Source of the DNA: Neisseria mucosa
GTDB taxonomy: Bacteria > Pseudomonadota > Gammaproteobacteria > Burkholderiales > Neisseriaceae
Length of the DNA stretch: 64,000 bases
Assembly: GCF_013267835.1 (NCBI RefSeq)
Contig: NZ_CP053939.1
Span: 434,001 to 498,000, forward strand
Direction: 5' to 3'
Positions 20,133 to 28,943 of the stretch are shown here, piece by piece (position 1 is the stretch's first letter; every line of letters begins with the position of its first letter). The notes below the pieces were generated by a model, which saw only the letters and a list, made by a program, of their open reading frames with translations, made no database searches and was not told the DNA's origin. The translations under genes and the position numbers were made by a program.

Positions 20133-20756
20133 ATGAAATCGGAAAACCAAGATTCCTTATTTTTATCACGCCGCCGCCTGTTGCAAGTCGGCGGAGCCAT
20201 GCTTTTGACGCCTGCGGCTGCTTGGGCGGGGGCGCAACGTGAAGAAACGCTGGCCGATGATGTGGCGTCCGTGATGCGCAGTTCGATCAATAGCGCCAGT
20301 CCTGCGCGGCTGGTGTTTACCGATGCAAGGGAAGGGGAGCGTTGGTTGGCGGCGATGTCTTCCCGATTGGCACGCTTTATTCCCGATGAAGGCGAGCGCC
20401 GCCGCCTGCTGATCAATATCCAATACGAAAGCAGCCGCGCCGGACTCAATACTCAAGTGATTTTGGGCTTGATTGAAGTGGAAAGCGCGTTTCGCCAATA
20501 TGCCATCAGCGGCGTGGGCGCGCGCGGTTTGATGCAGGTGATGCCGTTTTGGAAAAACTATATCGGCAATCCGTCACACAACCTTTTCGACATCCGCACC
20601 AATCTGCGCTACGGCTGCACCATTCTGCGCCATTACAACAATATCGAAAAAGGCAATATTGTCCGTGCCTTGGCAAGGTTTAACGGCAGCTTGGGCAGCA
20701 ACAAATATCCGAATGCCGTATTGGGCGCGTGGCGGAATAGATGGCAGTGGGGTTGA
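20133..20756 (+). CDS. Lytic transglycosylase with twin-arginine-type signal
   Basis: Cleaves the MurNAc-GlcNAc bond of peptidoglycan with 1,6-anhydro product formation; periplasmic. The 207 residues begin with a basic region and LSRRRLLQVGGAMLLTPAAAWA, which resembles a Tat signal (RRxLL) and may end in AWA cleavage. The SLT domain shows the catalytic-Glu motif GLIEVESAFRQYAISGVGARGLMQVMPFW and the later GCTILRHYNN and ALARFNGS segments. Family 1 SLT fold is secure; the exact Ltg paralogue is not named. Confidence 0.9.
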   Translation: MKSENQDSLFLSRRRLLQVGGAMLLTPAAAWAGAQREETLADDVASVMRSSINSASPARLVFTDAREGERWLAAMSSRLARFIPDEGERRRLLINIQYESSRAGLNTQVILGLIEVESAFRQYAISGVGARGLMQVMPFWKNYIGNPSHNLFDIRTNLRYGCTILRHYNNIEKGNIVRALARFNGSLGSNKYPNAVLGAWRNRWQWG

Positions 20757-20825
20757 GCGGCTTGCGATTTGCCCCATGCAATTCCTTTGAATCCTGTATA
20801 ATAAGAAAATCTGTTAATTCACACT

Positions 20826-20861
20826 TTCAGACGGCCTTTCGCAAATTTAAGGCCGTCTGAA
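20826..20861 (+). terminator. Uptake-sequence inverted pair upstream of the YajR-like gene
   Basis: TTCAGACGGCCT (20826-20837) and AGGCCGTCTGAA (20850-20861) flank a 12-nt loop, between the transglycosylase gene and the transporter gene. The second arm is only 9 bp from the transporter ATG, so the hairpin might also affect translation. Confidence 0.55.
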
Positions 20862-20870
20862 ACATTATTT

Positions 20871-22253
20871 ATGGCAAGAGATAACCGCATTCAAATGTTT
20901 CCGCACGAATGGCGTGCCAGTACCACACTCTCCGGCGTTTACGCACTGCGTATGCTGGGGATGTTTTTGGTGCTGCCTGTTTTGGCGATGTATGCCGCTT
21001 CGTTGCCCGGTGCGGAAGATAATAAAGCATTGGTCGGTATGGCAATGGGCATTTACGGGCTAACACAGGCCTTGTTGCAGCTGCCATTGGGCATCGCTTC
21101 CGACAAGTTCGGCCGTAAAAAAGTGATTTATATCGGCTTGATTGTGTTTGCCGCCGGTAGTTTCTTGGCCGCAGTTGCCGACAGCCTGCAAATGTTGGTT
21201 GTTGCGCGTGCCATTCAAGGCGCGGGTGCCGTCAGCGCGGCGGTAACGGCTTTGCTGGCGGATTTGACCCGTAGCGAAGTGCGGACGCGTGCGATGGCGA
21301 TGATCGGCCTGAGCATAGGCTTGACCTTCTCCGTCAGCCTGGTGCTCGCGCCGATGATTGCCAGCTTTATCGGCGTATCCGGCCTGTTTGCGCTGACCGG
21401 TATCCTGACGGTAATCAGTATCGGCGTGGTTGCGTGGATGACGCCAGAGCCGGAAGAGTCAAAACTGCATGAAGACACGCAGGCGCAGCCTTCGCGTATG
21501 GGCGAAGTATTGAAAAACCGCCAGCTGCTCAATCTCGACTTCGGTATTTTTGCCTTGCATGCGGCGCAAATGGCATTATTTACCGCATTGCCGTTTGCCA
21601 TGACGCAGCTGGGTTTGGAAAAAATCCATCACTGGCAAGTCTATCTGCCGTCAACCATTACCGGCCTGATTATTATGGTGCCGCTGATTATCGTCGGCGA
21701 AACGCGTAACAAGCTCAAGCAAGTGTTTATCCTCGGTATTGTCTGCATTGCCGCGGCACAAATCGGCTTGCTGTTTGGCATGCACTCGATATGGTTGATT
21801 ACCGCCTATTTGATTGTTTATTTTATTGGTTTCAATGTATTGGAAGCCAGCCTGCCGTCTATGGTATCGAAAATCGCCCCGTCTGATTTGAAAGGCACGG
21901 CGATGGGCGTGTATAACACATTACAGTCAGTCGGCTTGTTTGTCGGCGGCGCGACCGGCGGCTTATTGTTCCAAAAATATGGGTTTTCAGGTGTTTTTAC
22001 CTTTTGTAGCGTATTGATGCTGTTGTGGCTGGTATTGGCACTCATCTTACCGGCACCGAAATCCGTCAAAAACCTCAGCTATCCGCTTAACGCCGAATGG
22101 CAACAAAATCCGGATTTGCTCCACCAAAAACTGACCGAAATTGAAGGCGTCGAAAGCATCAGCTTCAGCGCAGACAAACAAACCATTTATATCAAGGCCT
22201 TGCAAAAAGGATTCGACCAAGAGGCCGCCGAAAAAATCATCACAGGAGTGTAA
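20871..22253 (+). CDS. MFS exporter with C-terminal YAM domain, YajR-like
   Basis: A 460-residue major-facilitator protein. It has twelve membrane segments, starting [23 protein letters not shown], with the MFS motif [11 protein letters not shown] and motif C-like [15 protein letters not shown] typical of drug/H+ antiporters. The final 60 residues ([18 protein letters not shown] to the end) form a soluble ferredoxin-like domain as in E. coli YajR (YAM domain). The natural substrate is unknown. ssb starts 1 nt after its stop, with AGGAG inside the end of this gene. Confidence 0.88.
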   Translation: MARDNRIQMFPHEWRASTTLSGVYALRMLGMFLVLPVLAMYAASLPGAEDNKALVGMAMGIYGLTQALLQLPLGIASDKFGRKKVIYIGLIVFAAGSFLAAVADSLQMLVVARAIQGAGAVSAAVTALLADLTRSEVRTRAMAMIGLSIGLTFSVSLVLAPMIASFIGVSGLFALTGILTVISIGVVAWMTPEPEESKLHEDTQAQPSRMGEVLKNRQLLNLDFGIFALHAAQMALFTALPFAMTQLGLEKIHHWQVYLPSTITGLIIMVPLIIVGETRNKLKQVFILGIVCIAAAQIGLLFGMHSIWLITAYLIVYFIGFNVLEASLPSMVSKIAPSDLKGTAMGVYNTLQSVGLFVGGATGGLLFQKYGFSGVFTFCSVLMLLWLVLALILPAPKSVKNLSYPLNAEWQQNPDLLHQKLTEIEGVESISFSADKQTIYIKALQKGFDQEAAEKIITGV

Positions 22254-22254
22254 A

Positions 22255-22782
22255 ATGTCATTGAATAAAGTTATCCTCATCGGCCGTCTCGGCCGCGACC
22301 CGGAAGTCCGCTATATGCCCAACGGCGAGGCCGTCTGTAACTTCAGCGTTGCCACCAGCGAAACTTGGAACGACCGCAACGGCCAACGCGTAGAACGTAC
22401 CGAATGGCACAACATCACCATGTACCGCAAACTCGCCGAAATCGCCGGCCAATACCTGCGTAAAGGCAGCCAAGTGTATTTGGAAGGCCGTATCCAAAGC
22501 CGTAAATACCAAGGCAAAGACGGTATCGAGCGCACCGCTTACGACATCATCGCCAATGAGATGAAAATGCTCGGCAGCCGCAACGACAACAGCGGCGGCG
22601 CACCATACGATGACGGCTACAACCAAGGCAGTCATTCAAGCCAAAGCAGTTACCAACAAGCGCCTCAACAGCAATACCAATCTGCCCCGGCGCAAGAACC
22701 CCCGGCCGCCCCGGCCCGTCGTCCTGCTCCGGCACAACCGACCGCTCCGGTTGAGGATATCGACGACGATATTCCGTTCTAA
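22255..22782 (+). CDS. ssb: Single-stranded DNA-binding protein
   Basis: Binds ssDNA in replication, repair and transformation. It has 175 residues starting at 22255 (AGGAG at 22244-22248). The OB fold covers [36 protein letters not shown] to about residue 110. A Gln/Pro/Ala-rich linker follows, then the acidic tip EDIDDDIPF that recruits partner proteins. It directly follows the YajR-like gene. Its terminator is the left copy of a 50-bp repeat that reappears at 30530. Confidence 0.97.
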   Translation: MSLNKVILIGRLGRDPEVRYMPNGEAVCNFSVATSETWNDRNGQRVERTEWHNITMYRKLAEIAGQYLRKGSQVYLEGRIQSRKYQGKDGIERTAYDIIANEMKMLGSRNDNSGGAPYDDGYNQGSHSSQSSYQQAPQQQYQSAPAQEPPAAPARRPAPAQPTAPVEDIDDDIPF

Positions 22783-22829
22783 TGACTAAATAATAAAAGG
22801 CCGTCTGAAAAATAGACTTCAGACGGCCT
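22780..22829. repeat. Left copy of 50-bp direct repeat (ssb terminator)
   Basis: The repeat begins at the ssb stop (TAATGACTAAATAATAAAAGG...) and includes the paired uptake sequences at 22798-22809 and 22818-22829. It matches 30530-30580 except for one substitution and one inserted T. The pair brackets the whole acquired island. The left copy ends exactly where the IS end GAGACCTTTGC begins. Confidence 0.9.
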
Positions 22830-23885
22830 GAGACCTTTGCAAAATTTCCCAAAATCCCCTAAATTCCCATCAAGACATTTAGGGGATTTTTCATGAGCAC
22901 CTTCTTCCAACAAACAGCCCAAGCCATAATCTCCAAACACATCGACCGCTTCCCACTATTGAAGTTGGATCAGGTGATTGATTGGCAACCGATCGAACAA
23001 TACCTGAACCGTCAAAGAACCCGTTACCTCCGAGACCACCGCGGCCGTCCCGCCTATCCCCTGTTGTCCATGTTCAAAGCCGTCCTGCTCGGACAATGGC
23101 ACAGCCTTTCCGATCCCGAACTCGAACACAGCCTCATCACCCGCATCGATTTCAACCTGTTTTGCCGTTTTGACGAACTGAACATCTCCGATTACAGCAC
23201 CTTATGCCGCTACCGCAACTGGCTGGCGCAAGACGACACCCTGTCCGAACTGCTGGAATTGATTAACCGACAACTGGCCGAAAAAAACCTAAAATTAGAG
23301 AAAGCATCCGCCGCCGTCATTGACGCCACCATTATTCAAACCGCCGGCAGCAAACAACGCCAGGCCATAGAAGTTGATGAGGAAGGACAAGTCAGCGGCC
23401 AAATCACACCGAGTAAAGACAGCAATGCCCGATGGATCAAGAAAAACGGCCTCTACAAACTCGGTTACAAACAACATACCCGTACCGATGCGGAAGGCTA
23501 TATCGAGAAACTGCACATTACCCCCGCCAATGCCCATGAGTGCAAACACCTGTCGCCTTTGTTGGAAGGCATTACCGAAGGTACGACCGTCTATGCCGAC
23601 AAAGGCTATAACAGTAAGGAAAACCGGCAACATCTGGAAGAGCATCGGATGAAGGACGGCATTATGCGCAAAGCCCACCGCAAACATCCGCTGTCGGAAG
23701 CGCAAACCAAACGCAACCGACATCTATCGAAAACACGTTATGTGGTCGAACAAAGCTTCGGTACGCTGCACCGTAAATTCCGCTACGCCCGGGCAGCCTA
23801 TTTTGGTCTGTGTAAAGTGAGTGCGCAAAGCCATCTGAAGGCGATGTGTTTGAACCTTTTGAAAGCCGCCAACAGGCTAAGTGTG
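22830..23885 (+). mobile_element. IS5-family (IS1106-like) element, 3' end missing
   Basis: The left terminal sequence GAGACCTTTGCAAAATTTCCC starts at 22830. The transposase ORF follows at 22893 and reads MSTFFQQTAQAIISKHIDRF, as in the neisserial IS1106 type. The DDE-containing domain is intact as far as NLLKAANRLS (about 23880), where the sequence switches abruptly to an efflux gene. The right terminal repeat is absent here. AAATCCCCTAAAT (22852-22864) and ATTTAGGGGATTT (22877-22889) form a hairpin that includes the AGGGGA ribosome-binding site. Confidence 0.85.
22893..23885 (+). pseudogene. IS5-family transposase, C-terminus replaced
   Basis: About 330 residues of IS1106-type transposase. 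They run from the N-terminal DUF772-like helical domain (RYLRDHRGRPAYPLLSMFKAVLLGQWH) through the catalytic Asp in VIDATIIQTA and YADKGYNSKENRQHL to the Glu region SKTRYVVEQSFGTLHRKFRY. The frame stays open to 24119 but only because it runs out of frame through the neighbouring efflux gene. The last few natural codons and the right IS end are lost. Transposition from this copy is unlikely without a right end. Confidence 0.85.
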
Positions 23886-23886
23886 C

Positions 23887-24931
23887 CTGTTACGGCACCA
23901 ATATCACTTATGAATCGCTGCAACTGCAAGGGCAATGGTCGCCCGATGTGTTCGGCAAATACAAGCACCAGCTGGAAGCTGCGCTGGGGCAGCAACGCGC
24001 CGTGGAATACGAAATCGCGCAGACGCGGCTACTGCTGGCGCAGGGCGTGGCGACGTATTACCGCCAATGGCAGTTGCTGCTGGAAACGCGGCAGCGCGTG
24101 GCGCAGCGGGCGCAGTTGAACCGCGAGCGCGAGCAGGTGGTGCGCGAACTCATCCGCGCCGGACAGGTCGCGCCGAGCAGGCTCTATGCGGTACAGCAAG
24201 GCAACAGCCGTTTTCAGGCTGCCTTGTCGGATTTGGACGGCAACATTGCGCAAATCCGCCACGCGCTTGCCGCCTTGACCGGGCAACCGGCGCAGGCGTT
24301 GGACAACTTCGCGCCCAACCCCGCCGCCAACACCCCCGCGCCGCCCGTGTCGCAGCTCACCGCCGACTTGCTCGGCAAACGCCCCGATTTGGCGGCGCAG
24401 CGCGAGGCACTGACCGCCCGCCGCCATTTAGTTGCCAGCGCGAAAACCGAGTTTTATCCGAACATTACGATTAAAGCGTTGGCAGGCTTGTCTAACGTGG
24501 AAATCGGCAACCTGCCGCATTCCTCGTCATGGATGGCGGGGCTGCTGCCCAGCGTGAGCCTGCCGATTTTCACCTCTGGCGCATTGCGGGCGAACCTGTC
24601 GCGCAAGGAAGCCGAGTTTGACGAGCAGGCGGCGCGTTACAACAAAAACGTTTACACCGCCCTGCGCGAGGCGGCAGATGCGCTGACGCAGTACGAAACC
24701 GCCCTGGCGGCGGTGCGCGACCAGACCGAGATGACCGCGCTCGCCCGCAAAAACGCCGCTGCCGCGCAAAGCCGCTTCCACGCGGGGCTGGACAACAAAC
24801 TGGATTTTCTGGCGGCGCAAGACGAAACCCTGCAAAACGAAGCGCAACTGGCGCAGGCACAGGCGAAGCTGTTTACCGCGTGGCTGGCGTTAAATACCGC
24901 CTTTGGCGGAGGTTTTGCGGCGGACAAATAA
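23887..24931 (+). pseudogene. Outer-membrane efflux channel (NodT/OprM family), 5'-truncated
   Basis: The reading frame covers about 345 residues of a TolC-like efflux lipoprotein: QGQWSPDVFGKYKHQLEAALG, long coiled-coil stretches (LNREREQVVRELIRAGQVAPSRLYAVQQ), the PDLAAQREALTARRHLVASAKTEFYPNI signature, and the second helical hairpin to NTAFGGGFAADK. The signal peptide, lipobox and first roughly 90-100 residues are missing, cut off at the IS junction. Strongly GC-rich. It probably served as the outer-membrane partner of the EmrAB-like genes downstream. The junction position is approximate (23880-23900). Confidence 0.85.
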
Positions 24932-24933
24932 GG

Positions 24934-25806
24934 TGTAGAAATCCCTAGCGTTGTTTACAGTATTTCAGGAGAATACTGACATGAACATGCACAAAAACAC
25001 CCGACTCACCCCGCACCACCGCCAAGCCATTTGGACAGCATACACACAGGAGAAGGAGAGCGTCACCTCCCTGGCCCGTCGTTACCAAGTCAGCCGCGTC
25101 ACCATCTACCGCGCACTTAAAGCCGCAAGGGGTAGGCTGCTCAAACCCCAAACCAGCACCAACAACCGTTTTAAACAGACAAAGTACGGAATGAAACGTC
25201 TGGCCAAGGTAGAACGCAGTATTCAGGAAAAACTCAAAAAGCAGGCCAAACGCTACAACAAGTCCTATCCCGGCGAAATGGTGCACGTCGATACCAAGCG
25301 ACTGCCGCTGCCCAAAGGGCAGAAAGCCACCGACAAACGAGATTACCTGTTTGTCACCATTGATGATTTCTCAAGAGAACTGTACGCCGCCATCCTGCCG
25401 GACAAAACCGCAGACAGTGCGGCCAAGTTTCTAACGGAACAAGTCATCGAACCCTGCTCCTATTTGATCGAGTGCGTGTATTCGGACAATGGCAGCGAAT
25501 ATAAAGGCGAGGCAAGTCATGCTTTCGGCACTGCCTGTTATGAAAACGGCATCAATCAAAAGTTTACCCGTCCTGCCCGACCGCAGACCAACGGCAAAGC
25601 CGAGAGGGTTATTCGGACGATTATGGAAATGTGGCACGAAAAGCATAGTTTTGACAGTCCGGAACACCGGCAAAAGGAGCTGTGCCGATTTGTGAACTTT
25701 TATAACACTGTGAAGCCGCACGGGTCTGGGCGGCGATACGCCGTTTGAGGTTTTGCAGGCTTACTTTTCTCAACCTGTGGTGTAAACAATGCGGTTATTT
25801 TCTACA
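24934..25806 (+). mobile_element. IS481-family insertion sequence
   Basis: An 873-bp element with imperfect terminal inverted repeats. Left: TGTAGAAATCCCTAGCGTTG (24934 on). Right, read in reverse: TGTAGAAAATAACCGCATTG (ending at 25806). Both continue TTTACA. It contains one transposase gene and sits 2 bp after the stop of the truncated efflux gene, splitting an operon. I see no clear target-site duplication. It has the same orientation as the operon. Confidence 0.85.
24981..25785 (+). pseudogene. IS481-family transposase with late frameshift
   Basis: The start at 24981 (MNMHKNTRLTPHHRQ) has AGGAG 8 nt upstream. An N-terminal helix-turn-helix (SLARRYQVSRVTIYRALKAA) is followed by an rve-type DDE core: VHVDTKRLPL, YSDNGSEYKG and TNGKAERVIRT. 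The frame breaks near 25722-25735, after FYNTVKPH. Continuing in the next frame gives GDTPFEVLQAYFSQPVV and a stop at 25783-25785, the usual family ending. A 2-bp loss therefore alters about the last 20 residues. The catalytic triad is intact, so residual activity cannot be excluded. Confidence 0.85.
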
Positions 25807-25864
25807 GCTGAGGTAGCCTAAAAATCTAAAACTTTGTCCCGTCCACCCCACCAAAGGAAACCCC

Positions 25865-27526
25865 ATGCCCCTGCAATCCGGCGGCTACACCTTCAAGCCG
25901 CATGAAATGCCCTTTATGCCGGGTTCGCCCGCCTCGCCCGAGCATCCGAAAAAGCGGCGGCTCGCGTATCTTGCCATCGGTTTATTACTCGCGCTGTCGT
26001 CGGGCTTCCAAAACGGGCTGCTCACCGCCTCGCTGCCGCAGCTGCGCGGCGATTTGTCGCTCGATTTGCAGCAGGGCGGCTGGATTCAGGCGGTGTATTT
26101 CATGGCTTACGCCTGCATGAGCGTCCTCTTTTTCAAAGTCCGCAAGGCGTATGGCCTGCAACGCTTCGTCCGCATCACCCTGTTCGCCCAGCTTGCCGCC
26201 AGCCTACTGCAACTGGTTTATCACCATTACGAAGTGCAACTCATCGCGTGTGTTGCCGCCGCCATCGCCGCCAGCGGCCTGCTGGTGCTGTCGATTTACT
26301 ACATGATGCAGGGCTTTACCGGCACGAAAAAGCTGGCCGGGCTGGTGTTCGGGCTGGGTCTGATGCAGGTCGGCACGCCGCTGGCGCAGAGCCTCGTGCC
26401 GCTGCTGTATGGCGACGGCGACCTCAACGGCGTGTTCGCCTTTCAGGCTACCCTCGCGCTCGCCTGCACCGCCTGCCTGTTCGCCCTGCCGCTGCCGCCC
26501 GGCATCACCGTGCGCAAATCGTTCACGCTGACCGACGCGCTCAGCTTTACCCTGTTCGCCTCCGGCATCGCGCTGTTGTGCGCCTTTCTCGTGCAGGGGC
26601 GCACGGTGTGGTGGACGACGCAGTGGCTCGGCTGGCTGCTCGCGGGCGGAGTGGGGCTGACGGGGCTGGCGTTGTACATCGAATCGACGCGGCACAAGCC
26701 GATGCTGGACTGGCACTGGATGACCGTGCCGCAAATCCTCATCTTCGCCGTGATGGGCGCGATGGCGCGGCTCTTGACCTCGCAGCAGACCGTCGGCGCG
26801 GCGGGGCTGATGGGCGCGGTGGGCGTGGGCAGCGCGCAGATGAGCACGTTTTACCTGATTGTTGCGGGCGGAATGCTGGCGGGTGTGGTCGGCAGCCTGA
26901 TTTTGCTGGATATCAACGACATCCGCCGCCCCGTGATGGTTGCGCTCGCCTGTTTCGCCCTCGGTGCGTGGCTGGAAATCGGCGTGGGCATGCAGACCCG
27001 CCCCGCGCAACTTTATTTCAGCCAGTTTATCGTTGCCTTTGCCTCGCTGCTGTTTATGGGGCCGATGATGCTTGAAGGCGCACTGCGCGCGCTGGCGAAA
27101 AGCCCCGACCACATAATGAGCTTCTCCGCCGTGTTCGGCCTGTCGCAAACCCTCGGCGGGCTGGCGGGTGTGGCAGCATTCAGCGCGTTTTTAACTTACC
27201 GCACCCGCGACCACCTCGCCGCCATCGCGCAAAACCTGACCCTCTCCAACCCCGCGCTCGCCGCCGACATCCAGCGCAACGCCGCCGCCCTCTCTGCCAC
27301 CCTCTCTGACCCGGTGCTGCTGCAAGGCCGCGCCGTCTCGCAAATCACCGCGCAGGCGGGCAAAGAAGCGTCGGTGGCGGCATACAGCGACCTGTTCGCG
27401 CTGCTGGCGGCGATGGCGGCGGTATCGACCCTCGTCGCCGTCGCCCTGTGGCTGTACCGCCGTTATTACAAGATTGATATTCTGGCGGCGGAGAAGGCGA
27501 AAGTGTTTGCGGCGTTGGGGAAATAG
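25865..27526 (+). CDS. Multidrug MFS exporter, DHA2 (EmrB/QacA) family
   Basis: A 553-residue inner-membrane drug/H+ antiporter with about 14 transmembrane segments. It opens with YLAIGLLLALSSGFQNGLLTASLPQLRGDLSLDLQQGGWIQAVYFMAYA, typical of the EmrB-like branch. AAAGGA precedes the ATG. It is intact, GC-rich (well above flanking core genes) and followed by the periplasmic adaptor gene. With that adaptor and the truncated outer-membrane gene it once formed a tripartite pump. Substrate unknown; fatty acids, bile salts or fusaric-acid-like compounds are candidates by family. Confidence 0.88.
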   Translation: MPLQSGGYTFKPHEMPFMPGSPASPEHPKKRRLAYLAIGLLLALSSGFQNGLLTASLPQLRGDLSLDLQQGGWIQAVYFMAYACMSVLFFKVRKAYGLQRFVRITLFAQLAASLLQLVYHHYEVQLIACVAAAIAASGLLVLSIYYMMQGFTGTKKLAGLVFGLGLMQVGTPLAQSLVPLLYGDGDLNGVFAFQATLALACTACLFALPLPPGITVRKSFTLTDALSFTLFASGIALLCAFLVQGRTVWWTTQWLGWLLAGGVGLTGLALYIESTRHKPMLDWHWMTVPQILIFAVMGAMARLLTSQQTVGAAGLMGAVGVGSAQMSTFYLIVAGGMLAGVVGSLILLDINDIRRPVMVALACFALGAWLEIGVGMQTRPAQLYFSQFIVAFASLLFMGPMMLEGALRALAKSPDHIMSFSAVFGLSQTLGGLAGVAAFSAFLTYRTRDHLAAIAQNLTLSNPALAADIQRNAAALSATLSDPVLLQGRAVSQITAQAGKEASVAAYSDLFALLAAMAAVSTLVAVALWLYRRYYKIDILAAEKAKVFAALGK

Positions 27527-27529
27527 TGT

Positions 27530-27556
27530 TTCAGACGGCATTAAAGGCAGCCTGAA
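27530..27556 (+). repeat. Hybrid inverted uptake-sequence pair in two dialects
   Basis: TTCAGACGGCAT (27530-27541, the reverse of ATGCCGTCTGAA) is followed 3 nt later by AGGCAGCCTGAA (27545-27556). The second motif is, from memory, the dialect of Kingella-type Neisseriaceae. It lies just after the EmrB-like stop. Confidence 0.75.
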
Positions 27557-27612
27557 AACCACCGCACCAACCCATTAACCGAATCAACCCCCAAATCAAC
27601 GGAAAGCAAAAA

Positions 27613-28767
27613 ATGTCCCAACCCGACACCCCCGAACAACCCGACACCGAATCCCAAAAAACCGCCGTGCCGCCGCCCGAGATGCAGCCTGAAACGTCGT
27701 CTGAAACCCCGTCCGAGCCGCAAGAGCCCGCCCAATGGCAGCCTGAAAAACACCGTTTCGGCAGCATCGGCATACTCGCCGCCAGCGCAATCGGCGTGGT
27801 GCTTGCCCTGTATGCCTTCCGCCTGCCGCCCTTCGGCATGGGCGAGGTTTACACCAACAACGCCTATGTGCGCGGCAGTGTAACCGCCGTCAGCCCGCGC
27901 GTGGGCGGCTATGTGCAGAAAGTGCTGGTGCGCGATTTTGACAACGTAAAAGCAGGGCAGCCGCTGGTGGAAATCGACCCCGCGCCCTACCGCGCCAAAG
28001 TCGCCCAAGCCGAAGCTGGGCTGGCGGGGCAGCAGGCGGCGTTGAACAAAACCGCGCAGGACAAAGCCTCCGCCCTCGCCGTCTCCAAAGCCAACCAAGC
28101 CGCGATTGACAACGCCCGCGCCCAGCTTGACCGCGCCCGCCGCGAATGGCAGCGCATACAGGCGGTGAGTGCCGATGCCGTGTCGCAAAGCAGCCGCGAT
28201 GCCGCGCAAACCGCCGTTAAACAAGCCGAAGCGGGCCTGAAACAGGCGCAGGAGCAATACGCCGTGGCGCAGCAGAACATCATCAACACGGGCGTAGGGC
28301 GCGAGGGCGCACAGGCGGGCATCGCCAACGCGCAAGCCCTGCTGGACTTGGCAAAACAGGATTTGGGGCATACTGTGATTTACGCGCCCGCCAGCGGCAA
28401 ACTCGGCGAAGTCAGCGTAAAACAAGGGCAGCTTGTGAGCGCGGGCACGCAGCTGATGTCCGTCGTGCCGCCCGAACGCTGGATCATCGCCAACATCAAA
28501 GAAACCGATATGGCCAACGTGAAAATCGGGCAGAGTGCCAGCGTGAGTATCGACGCACTCGGCGGCAAGGCGTTCAGCGGCAAAGTCGCCGAAATCTCGC
28601 TCGCCACCGCTTCCGAATTCAGCCTGATTAAAGCCGACAGCGGCACGGGCAACTTCGTCAAAATCGCCCAACGCATCGCCGTAAAAATCGTATTTGACGC
28701 AGGGCAACAGGATTTGGAACGCCTCGCGCCGGGGATGTCGGCGGAAGTGAACATTGCTACGAAGTAA
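27613..28767 (+). CDS. Periplasmic adaptor protein, HlyD/EmrA family
   Basis: A 384-residue membrane-fusion protein. It has a Pro/Glu-rich cytoplasmic N-terminus (about 50 residues), one membrane anchor (SIGILAASAIGVVLALYAF), a lipoyl half (YTNNAYVRGSVTAVSPRVGGYVQKVLV), a long Ala/Gln-rich coiled coil (residues about 125-250) and the second lipoyl half with beta-barrel (YAPASGKLGEVSVKQGQLVSAG). It links the EmrB-like pump to an outer-membrane channel. It ends at an AG-type uptake hairpin. Intact and GC-rich. Confidence 0.9.
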   Translation: MSQPDTPEQPDTESQKTAVPPPEMQPETSSETPSEPQEPAQWQPEKHRFGSIGILAASAIGVVLALYAFRLPPFGMGEVYTNNAYVRGSVTAVSPRVGGYVQKVLVRDFDNVKAGQPLVEIDPAPYRAKVAQAEAGLAGQQAALNKTAQDKASALAVSKANQAAIDNARAQLDRARREWQRIQAVSADAVSQSSRDAAQTAVKQAEAGLKQAQEQYAVAQQNIINTGVGREGAQAGIANAQALLDLAKQDLGHTVIYAPASGKLGEVSVKQGQLVSAGTQLMSVVPPERWIIANIKETDMANVKIGQSASVSIDALGGKAFSGKVAEISLATASEFSLIKADSGTGNFVKIAQRIAVKIVFDAGQQDLERLAPGMSAEVNIATK

Positions 28768-28773
28768 GGTAAA

Positions 28774-28802
28774 AGGCCGTCTGAAAAGTTTTCAGACGGC
28801 CT
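28774..28802 (+). terminator. Inverted uptake-sequence pair after the adaptor gene
   Basis: AGGCCGTCTGAA (28774-28785) and TTCAGACGGCCT (28791-28802) are 5 nt apart and followed by TTTC. A Kingella-type TTCAGGCTGCCT lies a little further on (28907-28918). Confidence 0.7.
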
Positions 28803-28943
28803 TTCAGACTGCTTTTTTTATTGAAGTAAAGCAAATCGGGCATTATCCGTGCATCAATTGCCCAACCCACTCAACAAAAAGCAGCCTCAAACTCCATTCC
28901 CCCATTTTCAGGCTGCCTTGTAAAATTCTATAATTACGCTTTT

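Noticed and set aside
23886..24119. Apparent C-terminal extension of the IS5-type transposase (NRCNCKGNGRPMC and onward)
   Set aside because: The DNA is the efflux gene read in the wrong frame. The extension results from the junction and is not a real fusion protein.
26204..28707. Long antisense ORFs (about 310 and 390 codons) opposite the EmrB-like and EmrA-like genes
   Set aside because: High third-position GC keeps the opposite frames open. The sense products have clear families and the antisense ones are Arg/His/Gly-rich with no motif.
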